Assembly (NCBI RefSeq): GCF_010731715.1
Contig: NZ_AP022587.1
Location: forward strand, 2,170,001 to 2,234,000
From: Mycobacterium stomatepiae
GTDB taxonomy: Bacteria; Actinomycetota; Actinomycetes; Mycobacteriales; Mycobacteriaceae
DNA length: 64,000 nucleotides
Direction: 5' to 3'
Part shown: positions 44,652 to 52,603 of the stretch, piece by piece
Numbering within the stretch: the first letter of the stretch is position 1
Layout: each line of letters starts with the position of its first letter
Made by a program: the position numbers and the translations under genes
The notes under the pieces: model-generated
The model's database searches: none
What the model was told of the DNA's origin: nothing
The model's input: only the letters and a program-made list of their open reading frames with translations

Positions 44652-45313
44652 CCGACAGTGCACTCGCCGACCTAGCGGCTCGCGTCGATCGACTCGAGGC
44701 GCTCGACGAAATCCGGCAACTCGCCGCCAAATACGCGATCGCCCTGGACATGCGTGACCTCGATTCGCTCGTCAACCTCTTCGTGGATGACGTCGGCGTT
44801 CCGGGTAGGCGTCGGGGTCGGGCGGCGTTGCGCCAGTGGTACGACACGGAACTACGCCACGACCTGCTGGGAAGCGCACACGGCGTATTGGGCCACGTGA
44901 TCGACCTTCACGACGCCGACCATGCCAGCGGTCTGATGTACTCGCGCAACGACCTCGAGACGGCGTCGGTGTGGGTTATCGAACTGCTCGCCTATCTCGA
45001 CTCGTATGAACGCCGCGACGGCAGATGGTACTTCGTGCGACGCACGCCACTGTTCTGGTACGAAAGTGATCTCGCCGATCCTCCCGTCGGCCCACGAAAA
45101 ATGAGGTGGCCCAACACCGCAGCACACGAGGGCGGCTTCCACGATGCATTCCCGAGCTGGCAGGAGTTCCGCGCCGCCGACCCGGGACGATTCGATGCGC
45201 CGGTACGCGCCCCCGCGCCCGCCGGCGAGTGGATCCGCACCCTGCGCCGCGACGGCCCTGTGCCGCAGATCAATCCGACGGGGCGCGCCGCTGACGATCC
45301 GAGGAATGGCTAA
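44648..45313 (+). CDS. NTF2/SnoaL-like family protein, extended
   Basis: A 221-residue protein with an N-terminal SnoaL-like domain (RVDRLEALDEIRQLAAKYAI, MRDLDSLVNLFVDD, RRDGRWYFVRRT) and about 75 further residues rich in Pro, Arg and Trp that I do not recognise. The protein at 24279 has a shorter tail of the same kind after RRHRLWY, so both belong to one subfamily. It overlaps the ligase and abuts the acyl-CoA dehydrogenase, which suggests a step between activation and dehydrogenation. Confidence 0.78.
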   Translation: MTDSALADLAARVDRLEALDEIRQLAAKYAIALDMRDLDSLVNLFVDDVGVPGRRRGRAALRQWYDTELRHDLLGSAHGVLGHVIDLHDADHASGLMYSRNDLETASVWVIELLAYLDSYERRDGRWYFVRRTPLFWYESDLADPPVGPRKMRWPNTAAHEGGFHDAFPSWQEFRAADPGRFDAPVRAPAPAGEWIRTLRRDGPVPQINPTGRAADDPRNG

Positions 45314-46438
45314 ATGGCCGAAGGGTCGGACCCCGTGGCATTCGCGCTGACAGATGAACAGCGTGACTTCCGGTCGGCGGTGCGCGCTTTCCTCGAGCAC
45401 TATTCGCCGGAGCCGGAAGTGCGGCGGGCGATGCAATCCCACGACGGTTACGACACTGCGGTGTGGCGAGCCATGGCCGAACAGCTGAATCTGCAAGGCC
45501 TGGTGATTCCCGAGGCATACGGCGGTGAGGGCTTCGGATACACCGAAATGGCATTGGTCCTCGAGGAAATGGGGGCTGCACTGCTGCCCGGTCCCTATTT
45601 CGCATCCTCGGTGTTGGCGGCGAGCGTGCTCGTGCTCTGCGCTGATGAGGATGCCAAGACGCGGTATCTGCCCGGCATCGCCAATGGGGATACCATCGCC
45701 ACCGTCGCCCTCACCGAACGCAATGGCCGGTGGAATCTCGACGGCATCGAAACACGGGCCGAGCACGTGGACGGCGGCTGGACGCTGCACGGCACCAAAC
45801 ACTATGTGCCAGATGGCATTCTGGCCGATCTCATCCTGGTTGTGGCACGCACGGGCACCAGTGTAGGTGTGTTCTGTGTCGACGACGTGGCCGCACTCGA
45901 CCGGCGCCCGCAGTCGACGCTGGATCCGACTCGTCGCCAAGCCGTCATCGACATGGTCGGCGCGCCGGCCACCCAACTGGGCGCTGATAGCGCCACCCTG
46001 GCCTTGGCACTCTCGCACGCCTCTGCCGCGTTGGCTTCCGAGCAAGTCGGAGGTGCGCAACGATGCCTCGATCAGGCTGTCGGCTACGCCAAGGTACGCC
46101 ATCAGTTCGGGCGGCCAATCGGGTCATTCCAAGCGATCCGCCACGCCTGTGCTGACCTGATGCTGGCAGTCGAATGCGCCCGGGGTGCAGCGCAATACGC
46201 CGCTCATGCCGCTGATAGGCTTCTCGACGCTCTTCCCGGCGCTGCGGCCTTGGCCAAGGCACACTGCACCGAGGTGTACGCACGAGCCGCCGCAGCGAAC
46301 ATCCAGCTACACGGCGGTATCGGATTCACCTGGGAGCACCCGGCCCACCTGTACTTCAAGCGGGCGCAGTCCTCGGCCATGCTGCTCGGCGACGCGGACC
46401 ACCATCGTCGTCTGTTGGCGGACTGTGCCGGCTTGTAG
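45314..46438 (+). CDS. Acyl-CoA dehydrogenase, FadE family (short-type chain)
   Basis: A 374-residue FadE protein with LTDEQRDFRSAVRAFLEHY at the start, YAKVRHQFGRPIGSFQAIRH in the C-terminal domain and LHGGIGFTWEHPAHLYFKRA at the end. That ending groups it with the partner chains at 4519 and 18091, yet no long chain is next to it. It may pair with the chain at 29405 or act alone. The ATG directly follows the TAA of the NTF2-like gene. Confidence 0.9.
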   Translation: MAEGSDPVAFALTDEQRDFRSAVRAFLEHYSPEPEVRRAMQSHDGYDTAVWRAMAEQLNLQGLVIPEAYGGEGFGYTEMALVLEEMGAALLPGPYFASSVLAASVLVLCADEDAKTRYLPGIANGDTIATVALTERNGRWNLDGIETRAEHVDGGWTLHGTKHYVPDGILADLILVVARTGTSVGVFCVDDVAALDRRPQSTLDPTRRQAVIDMVGAPATQLGADSATLALALSHASAALASEQVGGAQRCLDQAVGYAKVRHQFGRPIGSFQAIRHACADLMLAVECARGAAQYAAHAADRLLDALPGAAALAKAHCTEVYARAAAANIQLHGGIGFTWEHPAHLYFKRAQSSAMLLGDADHHRRLLADCAGL

Positions 46439-46441
46439 CCG

Positions 46442-47251
46442 CTAGAAGTCCGTTCCGCCGTCGATGTTGATCACCGCGCCCGTCAAGTACGCGGCGCGGT
46501 CGCTGAGCAGGAACGCCACGAGTTCACCCGCCTCGTGCGGGAGCCCGCCGCGCCCGAGCGCTACCCGCATGTTCCAGTCCGGATTGCTCGAAAGGTGGGT
46601 ATAGATCGCCTCTTCGAGAGGTACGCCGTACTGTGCGGCCCTTCTTTCCCGGATGTGATCGTTGGTCTCGGTGTCAAACAGCCCCGGGCACATCACATTG
46701 ACCCGAATGCCCTCCGGCCCGTGAGTTTTGGCCAATATCTTCGACATCGTGAGCACGGCCGCCTTGAGTGCGTTGTACGGCGGGATGAGGATCTTGGGTG
46801 CACGCACCGAGTACGCCGCGGTAGTCACGATCGTGCCCCCGCCGTTACGTTGCAGATGGGGAATGACCGCCCGACACGACCGGACCGTCGCCATCAGGAT
46901 TATCTGGTAGTACCGATCCCACGACTCGTCACCGTGTTCCAGGAACGGTCCCTGCTGGTTCATCGGGCCGGCGGTCACTGCCAGTCCCCGAAGCGGCCCC
47001 AGTTCGTTTGCGGCCCGGTCGATCGCCCGCTCGACTCCGTTTCCGGGTGCGGCGGCGTCCACGACGATACCGACGGTCCGGACACCATACATATCACCGA
47101 GTAGCTTTGCGCGATCGACCGCGCGCTGTTCGTCACGAGCCAACAGCGCGACATTCGCGCCCTCGGCGGCGAGTTGGTGTGCGGCACCGAAGCCCATACC
47201 AGTGGTCCCGCCCACCAGCACGAAGTTGCGGTCCCTGACCCCGAGTTCCAC
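46442..47251 (-). CDS. SDR-fold oxidoreductase with altered active site
   Basis: A 269-residue SDR. GGTTGMG binds the cofactor and Tyr159/Lys163 are in place (PPYNALK), but the Ser expected 13 residues before the Tyr is Ala146, and NNAG is replaced by TAG in AVTAGPM. A nearby Ser148 could substitute. It may be a weak or redirected dehydrogenase. The GTG at 47251 follows GAGGAGCTGAGC. It is convergent with the FadE gene (3 bp) and divergent from a TetR gene, so it is that regulator's likely target. Confidence 0.83.
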   Translation of the reverse strand: MELGVRDRNFVLVGGTTGMGFGAAHQLAAEGANVALLARDEQRAVDRAKLLGDMYGVRTVGIVVDAAAPGNGVERAIDRAANELGPLRGLAVTAGPMNQQGPFLEHGDESWDRYYQIILMATVRSCRAVIPHLQRNGGGTIVTTAAYSVRAPKILIPPYNALKAAVLTMSKILAKTHGPEGIRVNVMCPGLFDTETNDHIRERRAAQYGVPLEEAIYTHLSSNPDWNMRVALGRGGLPHEAGELVAFLLSDRAAYLTGAVINIDGGTDF

Positions 47252-47292
47252 GCTCAGCTCCTCCGCGCCGCAGTCGGCACGCCCCAATATAA

Positions 47293-47313
47293 ACAACTAA
47301 ACAAGATATGTAT
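47293..47313. promoter_or_regulatory. Operator-like element in the SDR/TetR divergent region
   Basis: AAAC-AAGATAT-GTAT (47299-47313) is a partial match to the N7 family, beside the minus-strand octamer TTAGTTGT (47300-47293) shared with 28528-28535. The rest of the 205-bp gap holds no gene I can support. Confidence 0.35.
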
Positions 47314-47456
47314 CGATGCATACTACGACGCCGCCAGGCGCGACCTCGACGTTGTGCCGCGCCGAGGCTCATCAGCAGCCTGAACAGGTGATGTCGCGTA
47401 GCATGATTACCTTGGCGAGGTCGCCGTAAGGGCCCTCCCATCAGGCAAGGAGCGTT

Positions 47457-48068
47457 ATGGCAACCTCACGCGCGGCGGCCGACGTCGAGGAACAGGACGA
47501 GTTCGATCGGCGCGATCAGATCCTGGAGGCGGCCAACCAGTGCTTCACGCAGCTGGGCATTCAACGCACCAGCGTTCAAGACGTAGCGCGGATGGCCAAC
47601 GTTTCCCGCGGCACCGTGTACCGCTACTTCGAGGATCGCAACATTCTGATCGACGCCGCGATCGAATTTGGCGCGCAGAAGTTCTACGAGCTGGTCGCTG
47701 CCGCGATGGCCAAAAAGTCGACCTTGGCCGAGAAACTTGGTGCGATGGCAGAAACGCACGCGACGATCCTGCTCGACCACCGCACCCGCAACCGTCTGAT
47801 GGCCGACGATGCGGAGCTGATGCGCCACATGATCTCCGATGGCGACTCAGCTGTCCGGCGCTCGACCCAGTTCCTGGTGCCGTATGTCCGGGACGCACAA
47901 AAGAAAGGCGAGGTCGGCTCCGGCATCGACGTCACCGCCGCGAGCGAGTGGCTGGCACGGATCATCTACTCGTTCTCGACGGTCAACGAAGCGCAGACGT
48001 TCGACATGTCCAAGCCCGAGACCGTGCGAAAGTACGTGGAGAAGTTCGCCGTCAACGGTCTCCGCTGA
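47457..48068 (+). CDS. TetR/AcrR family transcriptional regulator
   Basis: A 203-residue TetR regulator. TSVQDVARMANVSRGTVYRYFEDRN is the helix-turn-helix region, and the C-terminal half contains the typical TetR effector domain. AGGAG lies 4 nt before the ATG at 47457. It is divergent from the altered SDR, with 205 bp between, and upstream of another SDR and a thioesterase gene. It is one of three TetR proteins that could bind the common operator. Confidence 0.92.
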   Translation: MATSRAAADVEEQDEFDRRDQILEAANQCFTQLGIQRTSVQDVARMANVSRGTVYRYFEDRNILIDAAIEFGAQKFYELVAAAMAKKSTLAEKLGAMAETHATILLDHRTRNRLMADDAELMRHMISDGDSAVRRSTQFLVPYVRDAQKKGEVGSGIDVTAASEWLARIIYSFSTVNEAQTFDMSKPETVRKYVEKFAVNGLR

Positions 48069-48096
48069 CCTGTACGAACCCATCGACCCGTGCTGT

Positions 48097-48117
48097 CCAA
48101 TTGAACAGCACTTGTAT
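48097..48117. promoter_or_regulatory. Operator-like element before the SDR at 48247
   Basis: The minus-strand word TGTTCAATTGG (48107-48097) and GAAC-AGCACTT-GTAT (48103-48117) form a partial match to the shared element. About 130 bp follow before the next start, with no gene visible. Confidence 0.35.
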
Positions 48118-48246
48118 TACTGTGCTCTGCGAGGTCGTGGCGCGGTCCGCGCGGGCAGGTCGGAGGACACAAAAACCCATGGCGGAGATCTGGCGCGAAG
48201 AGCGGCAACGGCCGATGTTGGTGCGGCAATCGCCACGGGCCGTGTG

Positions 48247-49002
48247 ATGACGGACCGATCATTGACGGGCAAACGGATCGTCGTTGTGGGCGGCTCCGCC
48301 GGCATCGGCCGCGCTTTCGCCATTAGGGCGGTCATGGACGGTGCCCGACTGGTCGTCGCCGCCCGCCGCGAGCTCCCCGCCGAGGTCCTTGCCGAGGCGG
48401 TCGCGGCGAAATCGGTATCGGCTGATATCCGCCTCACCGAGGACTGCGCCCGCATCGGACAGCTGGCGGCTGACACCCTGGGTGAGGTGGATCTGCTGTT
48501 GATCTGCGCGGGTTACGCGCCGCTCAAAGCCTTTTCCGAGGTCGATGCCGAGGACTGGATGAAAGTGCTGACAACTAACGTCATCGGCGTCCACCAGGTC
48601 ATCCAAGCCCACTTGAAACTGCTCACGCCGTCGGCGGTCGTCGCCGTGCTGTCGTCGGATTCCGTGCGCCACCCACACCGTGCCCTCGGCGCGTACTCCG
48701 CCAGTAAGGCTGCGATGGAGCGGAGCCTGGTCGCCTGGCGGCTAGAACATCCGGGGTACCGCTTCAGTTGCGTGGAGGTCGGCGCGACCGTTCCCACTGA
48801 CTTCATTTCGGACTTCGATCCCGATCTTCTCGGAGTCGTTGCCGGCGAATGGATCTCGCGTGGACTCGTTCCAGCGACACACATGACGCCGGAGTCGGTC
48901 GCGGACACGTTGGCGGGGATCTTCGCCAGCGCGCTCGACAATCCGAATGTCGGACTAGAACATCTGACGCTCAAATCGCCTGCAGCACCGATGACCTCAT
49001 GA
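48247..49002 (+). CDS. Short-chain dehydrogenase/reductase (SDR)
   Basis: A 251-residue SDR with GGSAGIG at 15-21 and the Ser137, Tyr150, Lys154 catalytic set. The NNAG motif is CAG here (LLLICAGYAPLK), which occurs in divergent SDRs. The ATG at 48247 has no strong ribosome site; a GTG directly before it is an alternative. It precedes the DUF427-thioesterase gene by 45 bp and probably shares its transcript. Confidence 0.85.
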   Translation: MTDRSLTGKRIVVVGGSAGIGRAFAIRAVMDGARLVVAARRELPAEVLAEAVAAKSVSADIRLTEDCARIGQLAADTLGEVDLLLICAGYAPLKAFSEVDAEDWMKVLTTNVIGVHQVIQAHLKLLTPSAVVAVLSSDSVRHPHRALGAYSASKAAMERSLVAWRLEHPGYRFSCVEVGATVPTDFISDFDPDLLGVVAGEWISRGLVPATHMTPESVADTLAGIFASALDNPNVGLEHLTLKSPAAPMTS

Positions 49003-49047
49003 ACGTTTCGCCGCTGTTCAGATCCGAGTTCGCGTGGGAGGCACGCA

Positions 49048-50342
49048 ATGACGACTGAGGTCGAGTCGGCTTGGCCGACCCACCCTGACTACCGGATACG
49101 TATCAATCCTTGCCTTTCAATCCTTGCCTTTTCAAAGGTCAGGTGTGGGCGGACGACATACTCCTGGCGGAGAGTGACGATTGCCTGATTGTGAATGAAA
49201 CCGACCACGTCGATCGCCTCTACTTCCCCGAGCAGTCCGTGCGGTGGGAACTGTTCACGCCCTCGGAGCGCACGACGATCTGTCCGTTCAAGGGTGTTGC
49301 GTCCTACTGGAACCTCACCGCCGCAGAACCCGCGACCGATGACATGGTCTGGACGTATCGCTCCCCGCTTCCCGAGGTCGCAGCCCTCGCCGGCCACGCT
49401 TCGTTCTACTCCAACACTCTGCGGGTCGTCGTCGTGGAAACCTGGCCCGACGGCACTTCGGTACCCACGTCCTTTCCACTCTGGGGAGACGCCGCCGAGC
49501 TCGTCCGGCTGATCGACGTGGAGCCCGCGGCCGAGCGGCAATTCGTCGGACCCGCGCACGGACCCACCCACCGCGACGTCGTCGAAGGCGGCCAGTTCGC
49601 CGCGGAAGCAATCGTCGCGGTCTCGAAAACGCTGACGGGCCAGCGTGTCACGTCGGCCTCATTGAGCTTTTTGAGATCAGCGCCCTTTACGGCTCCGGTG
49701 GATATCGAGGTAGATGTGTTGCGGAGGGGAAGAACCCTTTCGACGGCCGAGGTTCGGATCAGTCAGACCGGCACATTGCGCAGCGCGGGACTGCTGCTCG
49801 CCGACTCCGGCGCAGCCGATGTCATGCGAGACGTCGAGAAGATGCCCGATGTAGTCGGCCCCGACCAAGCACTGCCGTTCGCCGGCTTCGGCATGACGGG
49901 CAGGGAGATTCGTGTGGTAGACGGCGCCTACGATCCGAATCCCGACCGGGTGGCGGCTCCTCGTATCGATGCCTGGGTGCGCTTCCGCGACGCTCCGCAA
50001 CAGAGCTACCTGCATGCCGCCCTGCTCGCGCAGTCGACGACGCACTGGACGATCGCTGCAGGCATGCTTCCTCATCACGGCTTCGGGGAAGCGCGCGCCC
50101 ACCGCGACCTGTCCACTGGAATCATAAAGCTAGACATCGCCTTTCACGACGAGGTCGACGTCACCGACTGGTTGCTTTACTCGAACCGGGCGTTCTGGTC
50201 TGGGCGGGGACTGGTACAGGGCGAGGGGCGGGTCTTCGACCGCGGCGGCAGACTGGCGGCCTCTTATGTCGTGCAAGCCATGGTGCGCAACTTCGACCGT
50301 GACCCGGCGTCGATGGGTCATGACAGCCGAACCGCCATGTGA
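49048..50342 (+). pseudogene. DUF427 + acyl-CoA thioesterase II fusion, 5' end frameshifted by a 14-bp duplication
   Basis: The natural start appears to be the ATG at 49048, with GGGAGG 6 nt upstream. It reads MTTEVESAWPTHPDYRIRIN and then meets a 14-bp tandem duplication (49104-49131) that shifts the frame. Removing one copy joins it to the long downstream frame as INPCLFKGQVWADD. That frame has an N-terminal DUF427 domain (about 100 residues) and a C-terminal TesB-like double hot dog (SASLSFLRSAPF; HWTIAAGMLPHH). A TTG at 49110 in the right frame could still allow a protein of about 410 residues, so function may be reduced rather than lost. Confidence 0.8.
49104..49131 (+). repeat. 14-bp perfect tandem duplication inside a coding region
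   Basis: CAATCCTTGCCTTT occupies 49104-49117 and again 49118-49131. Fourteen is not a multiple of three, so the duplication breaks the DUF427-thioesterase frame close to its N-terminus. Confidence 0.92.
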
Positions 50343-50356
50343 TGACTGTCGTGAAC

Positions 50357-50470
50357 ATGACCGAAGCCGCAGGCGGTCCGGAACTCAGACGCTCGCACAG
50401 CGCTATGCCGTCGCCACAGATCGGCGCGATGAAGCTTTGCTGGTGGGCGTCTTGCACCTGGACGAGGTTT
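50357..50470 (+). pseudogene. N-terminal remnant of an NTF2/SnoaL-like gene
   Basis: From the ATG at 50357 the sequence reads MTEAAGGPEL, then one frame over QTLAQRYAVATDRRDEALL and HLDEV. This is the first helix pair of a SnoaL-like protein, with one base lost after the tenth codon. Homology stops near 50466-50475, where the antisense of an SDR begins. The rest of the gene is gone. Confidence 0.58.
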
Positions 50471-50818
50471 ATCCGTATCAACGCCTCCCAACCGTTAGGG
50501 GAGGTATCCAGCAGACCCGACCAGAACATGCCGTCCGCGTTGTTGACCAGGATGGTCGGTGTCCCCGACTCGTGCGAGGTTCTAGCGATAGCGGCGTCGA
50601 CCTGGTCCTGATCGCGGACATCAGTGACACATCAGATGCACCCAACCTCGGCTGCCGCCGACTCCGCCGTGTCAGGATTCCGCTCCCAAATCGCCACTCG
50701 CGCGCCGAATCCGGCTAACGATCCAGCGATCGCGCGCCCGATTCCTGCCCCACCTCCAGTCACGACAGCCACTCTGCCGTCGAGGGCCACCGCGTCGCGA
50801 GCCAGCACCGTTGGACGT
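50470..50818 (-). pseudogene. N-terminal remnant of an SDR gene with internal stop
   Basis: A GTG at 50818 (AAAGGACG upstream) starts VLARDAVALDGRVAVVTGG and GAGIGRAIAG, an SDR cofactor-binding end. A TGA at 50632-50634 interrupts it; the same frame then continues VTDVRDQDQVDAAI, ILVNNADGM and WEALIRINL. The sequence after INL, including the catalytic Tyr and Lys, is missing and is replaced by the convergent SnoaL remnant. Two lesions make it non-functional. Confidence 0.72.
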
Positions 50819-50892
50819 CCTTTCCTTGGCGCCGATCGAGCACTATCGGCTCGCTTGCACGGCCGACCGGCACTGAAGGCCGTGTGACAGAT

Positions 50893-50907
50893 AAACACTT
50901 AGTGTTC
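50893..50907. promoter_or_regulatory. Operator-like AAACACTTAGTGTTC palindrome
   Basis: AAAC-ACTTAGT-GTTC is a near-perfect inverted repeat of the N7 family. It lies 53 bp upstream of the mycofactocin-type SDR and between it and the divergent SDR remnant, so it once served both genes. Confidence 0.55.
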
Positions 50908-50960
50908 TACTATTCACTGTTGACTGGGGATGCCCCTCGCTGGCCGGTCTGGAGGATGAC

Positions 50961-51818
50961 ATGAATCGACTGAAGGGCAAGGTCGCCCTCGTCACCGGTG
51001 CCGCCCGAGGCCAAGGACGCAGCCACGCCGTGCACCTTGCGGATGAGGGCGCCGACATCATCGCGATCGATATATGCGCCGATATCGATTCGAACGAGTA
51101 CCCACTGGCAACGCCCGAGGACCTCGACGAGACGGTCAATCTCGTGGAGAAGTCAGGACAGCGGGTGGTTTCGGCCACCGTCGACGTGCGGGACCGCTTC
51201 GCGCTGAAAGCCGCCCTCGAAGACGCCGTCGCGCAGCTCGGCGGTTTGCACGCTGTGGTCGCCAATGCTGGAATTTGCCCCCAGGGCAACCACATTCCAT
51301 TCCGCGGATTCATCGATGCTTTCGATGTCGACTTCGTGGGCGTCGTCAACACAATCCACGTGAGCCTCGACCACCTGACCGCCGGCGGCTCGATCATCGC
51401 GACCGGGTCCATCGCCGGACTCGTCGACCAGAAGGATCTCGCAACGGGTGGCGGGCCGCAGGGACCCGGCGGAGCCGGTTATGGCATGGCAAAGAAGATG
51501 ATTCGGGATTACACCAAGGCGCTAGCCCTGACGATGGCGCCACACGACATTCGTGTCAACGCAGTGCATCCGACCAACGTCAACACGGACATGCTGCATA
51601 ACGTGCCGATGTACAAAGTGTTTCGACCCGATCTAGCCGAGCCGACTCGCGAGGACGCGGAACTGGTGTTCCCGGTCCTGCAGGCGATGCCGACACCGTG
51701 GGTGGAGCCCGAGGACATCTCTCACGCGGTCGTGTACTTGGCATCCGACGAATCCCGATTCGTCACCGGCCAGCAACTGTTCGTGGATGCGGGTGCGGGC
51801 CTGAAGATGGGGATGTAG
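50961..51818 (+). CDS. Mycofactocin-coupled SDR family oxidoreductase
   Basis: A 285-residue SDR. TGAARGQGRSHAVHLADEGA (12-31), with the extended insert before strand 4 and another insert between Ser150 and Tyr174/Lys178, is the pattern of the mycofactocin-coupled subfamily. These enzymes hold a non-exchangeable nicotinamide and pass electrons to the redox peptide mycofactocin, so an alcohol or carveol-like substrate is likely. TGGAGGATGAC precedes the ATG. It is the last intact gene of the accessory region before the ssrA locus. Confidence 0.87.
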   Translation: MNRLKGKVALVTGAARGQGRSHAVHLADEGADIIAIDICADIDSNEYPLATPEDLDETVNLVEKSGQRVVSATVDVRDRFALKAALEDAVAQLGGLHAVVANAGICPQGNHIPFRGFIDAFDVDFVGVVNTIHVSLDHLTAGGSIIATGSIAGLVDQKDLATGGGPQGPGGAGYGMAKKMIRDYTKALALTMAPHDIRVNAVHPTNVNTDMLHNVPMYKVFRPDLAEPTREDAELVFPVLQAMPTPWVEPEDISHAVVYLASDESRFVTGQQLFVDAGAGLKMGM

Positions 51819-51844
51819 CCGGGCTGCCACCTGCGACCAAAAAT

Positions 51845-51985
51845 TCCGTTACGAAGCCCGGTGAAGTGCTCGATGTGATGCTCAATCCACTCATGGACTG
51901 TCATCGCTGAGAACTCCGGTCCGCCTAACGCCTGCACGGCTCTGGTCGGCGCGGACTTGTCGACCAGCTTCTTGAACTTAGTGGC
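51845..51985 (-). pseudogene. Tyrosine recombinase (phage-type integrase) fragment
   Basis: Forty-seven codons on the minus strand read TKFKKLVDKSAPTRAVQALG and MTVHEWIEHHIEHFTGLRNG. This matches the N-terminal core-binding domain of actinobacterial phage integrases as I know them. A TAA precedes it and the catalytic domain is absent. It lies about 190 bp beyond the 3' end of ssrA, the usual position for an integrase of an element inserted at a tmRNA gene, so it is probably a relic of such an element. It also accounts for part of the 360-bp gap after the SDR. Confidence 0.55.
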
Positions 51986-52055
51986 TTATCCGAGCTCTTC
52001 GAAGGAGGCCGAGAAATAGTTCCCCATTAGACGGTAGAGGAACCTCGACGCAGGC

Positions 52056-52075
52056 GCTCCCGTCTTTGCGGGAGC
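52056..52075. other. Short perfect hairpin in the ssrA 3' flank
   Basis: GCTCCCG and CGGGAGC pair across a six-base loop. There is no T-run on either side, so it is not an obvious intrinsic terminator. It could be a second termination aid or a recombination-site arm. The remaining sequence of this gap (51986-52137) shows nothing else I can name. Confidence 0.4.
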
Positions 52076-52137
52076 CGCTTTGGAGCGATGCCTTCGCAGG
52101 ATAATCGGTAAATGTTGATGGCGTGTTGATGAAATGG

Positions 52138-52169
52138 AAAAACTGGTCAGGACTTGGTGTCCTGACCAG
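52138..52169 (-). terminator. Intrinsic terminator of ssrA
   Basis: Reading leftwards, CTGGTCAGGAC and GTCCTGACCAG form an 11-bp perfect stem with a five-base loop, followed by TTTTT. It lies 9 bp after the tmRNA 3' end. Strong stem plus T-run terminators are uncommon in mycobacteria, so this one is notable. Confidence 0.92.
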
Positions 52170-52177
52170 CACTTTCT

Positions 52178-52545
52178 CGGTGGAGCTGCCGGGAATCGAA
52201 CCCGGGTCCTACGGCATTCCCTCAAGGCTTCTCCGTGCGCAGTTCGCTATGCCTCTACTCGGATCTCCTGATCACGCAAACTAGTCAGGATGACGATCCC
52301 AGTCGCTGTTTGATGTCCCCACGGGCCCCGCGACCGAACCCGTGGGTGGGTCCCTCTAGCTGATGCCGGGGTCCGGGTCGAGGGCGTTCCCGGTCCGACA
52401 GACTAGCTTCGCTTAGGCAGCGAGAGCGTAGTCGCGCTGATGAGAATCGGCGCTTATATGGTTGCAACGACGCTTACGGTGGTCTCTTGCCTGCACCGGC
52501 ACGCTTCCCTTGATTCGATGCGCGAAGTCGAAACCGTTCAGCCCC
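52178..52545 (-). ncRNA. ssrA: Transfer-messenger RNA (tmRNA)
   Basis: The 368-nt RNA begins GGGGCTG and ends CAGCTCC-ACC; these pair as an alanine acceptor stem with the G3-U wobble that alanyl-tRNA synthetase recognises. The T arm GGGTTCGATTCCC is next to the 3' end. The tag frame (52451-52416) encodes ADSHQRDYALAA followed by TAA at 52415-52413. tmRNA with SmpB frees ribosomes stalled on broken mRNAs and marks the product for proteolysis. Its partner smpB is 4.5 kb away on the same strand. The final CCA is not fully encoded. Confidence 0.97.
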
Positions 52546-52603
52546 TTGTCTTGTGTTCTCGCGCTTTGTGTTTCTCAGCCGCCGATTTTCGGCAGGACAC
52601 TCC

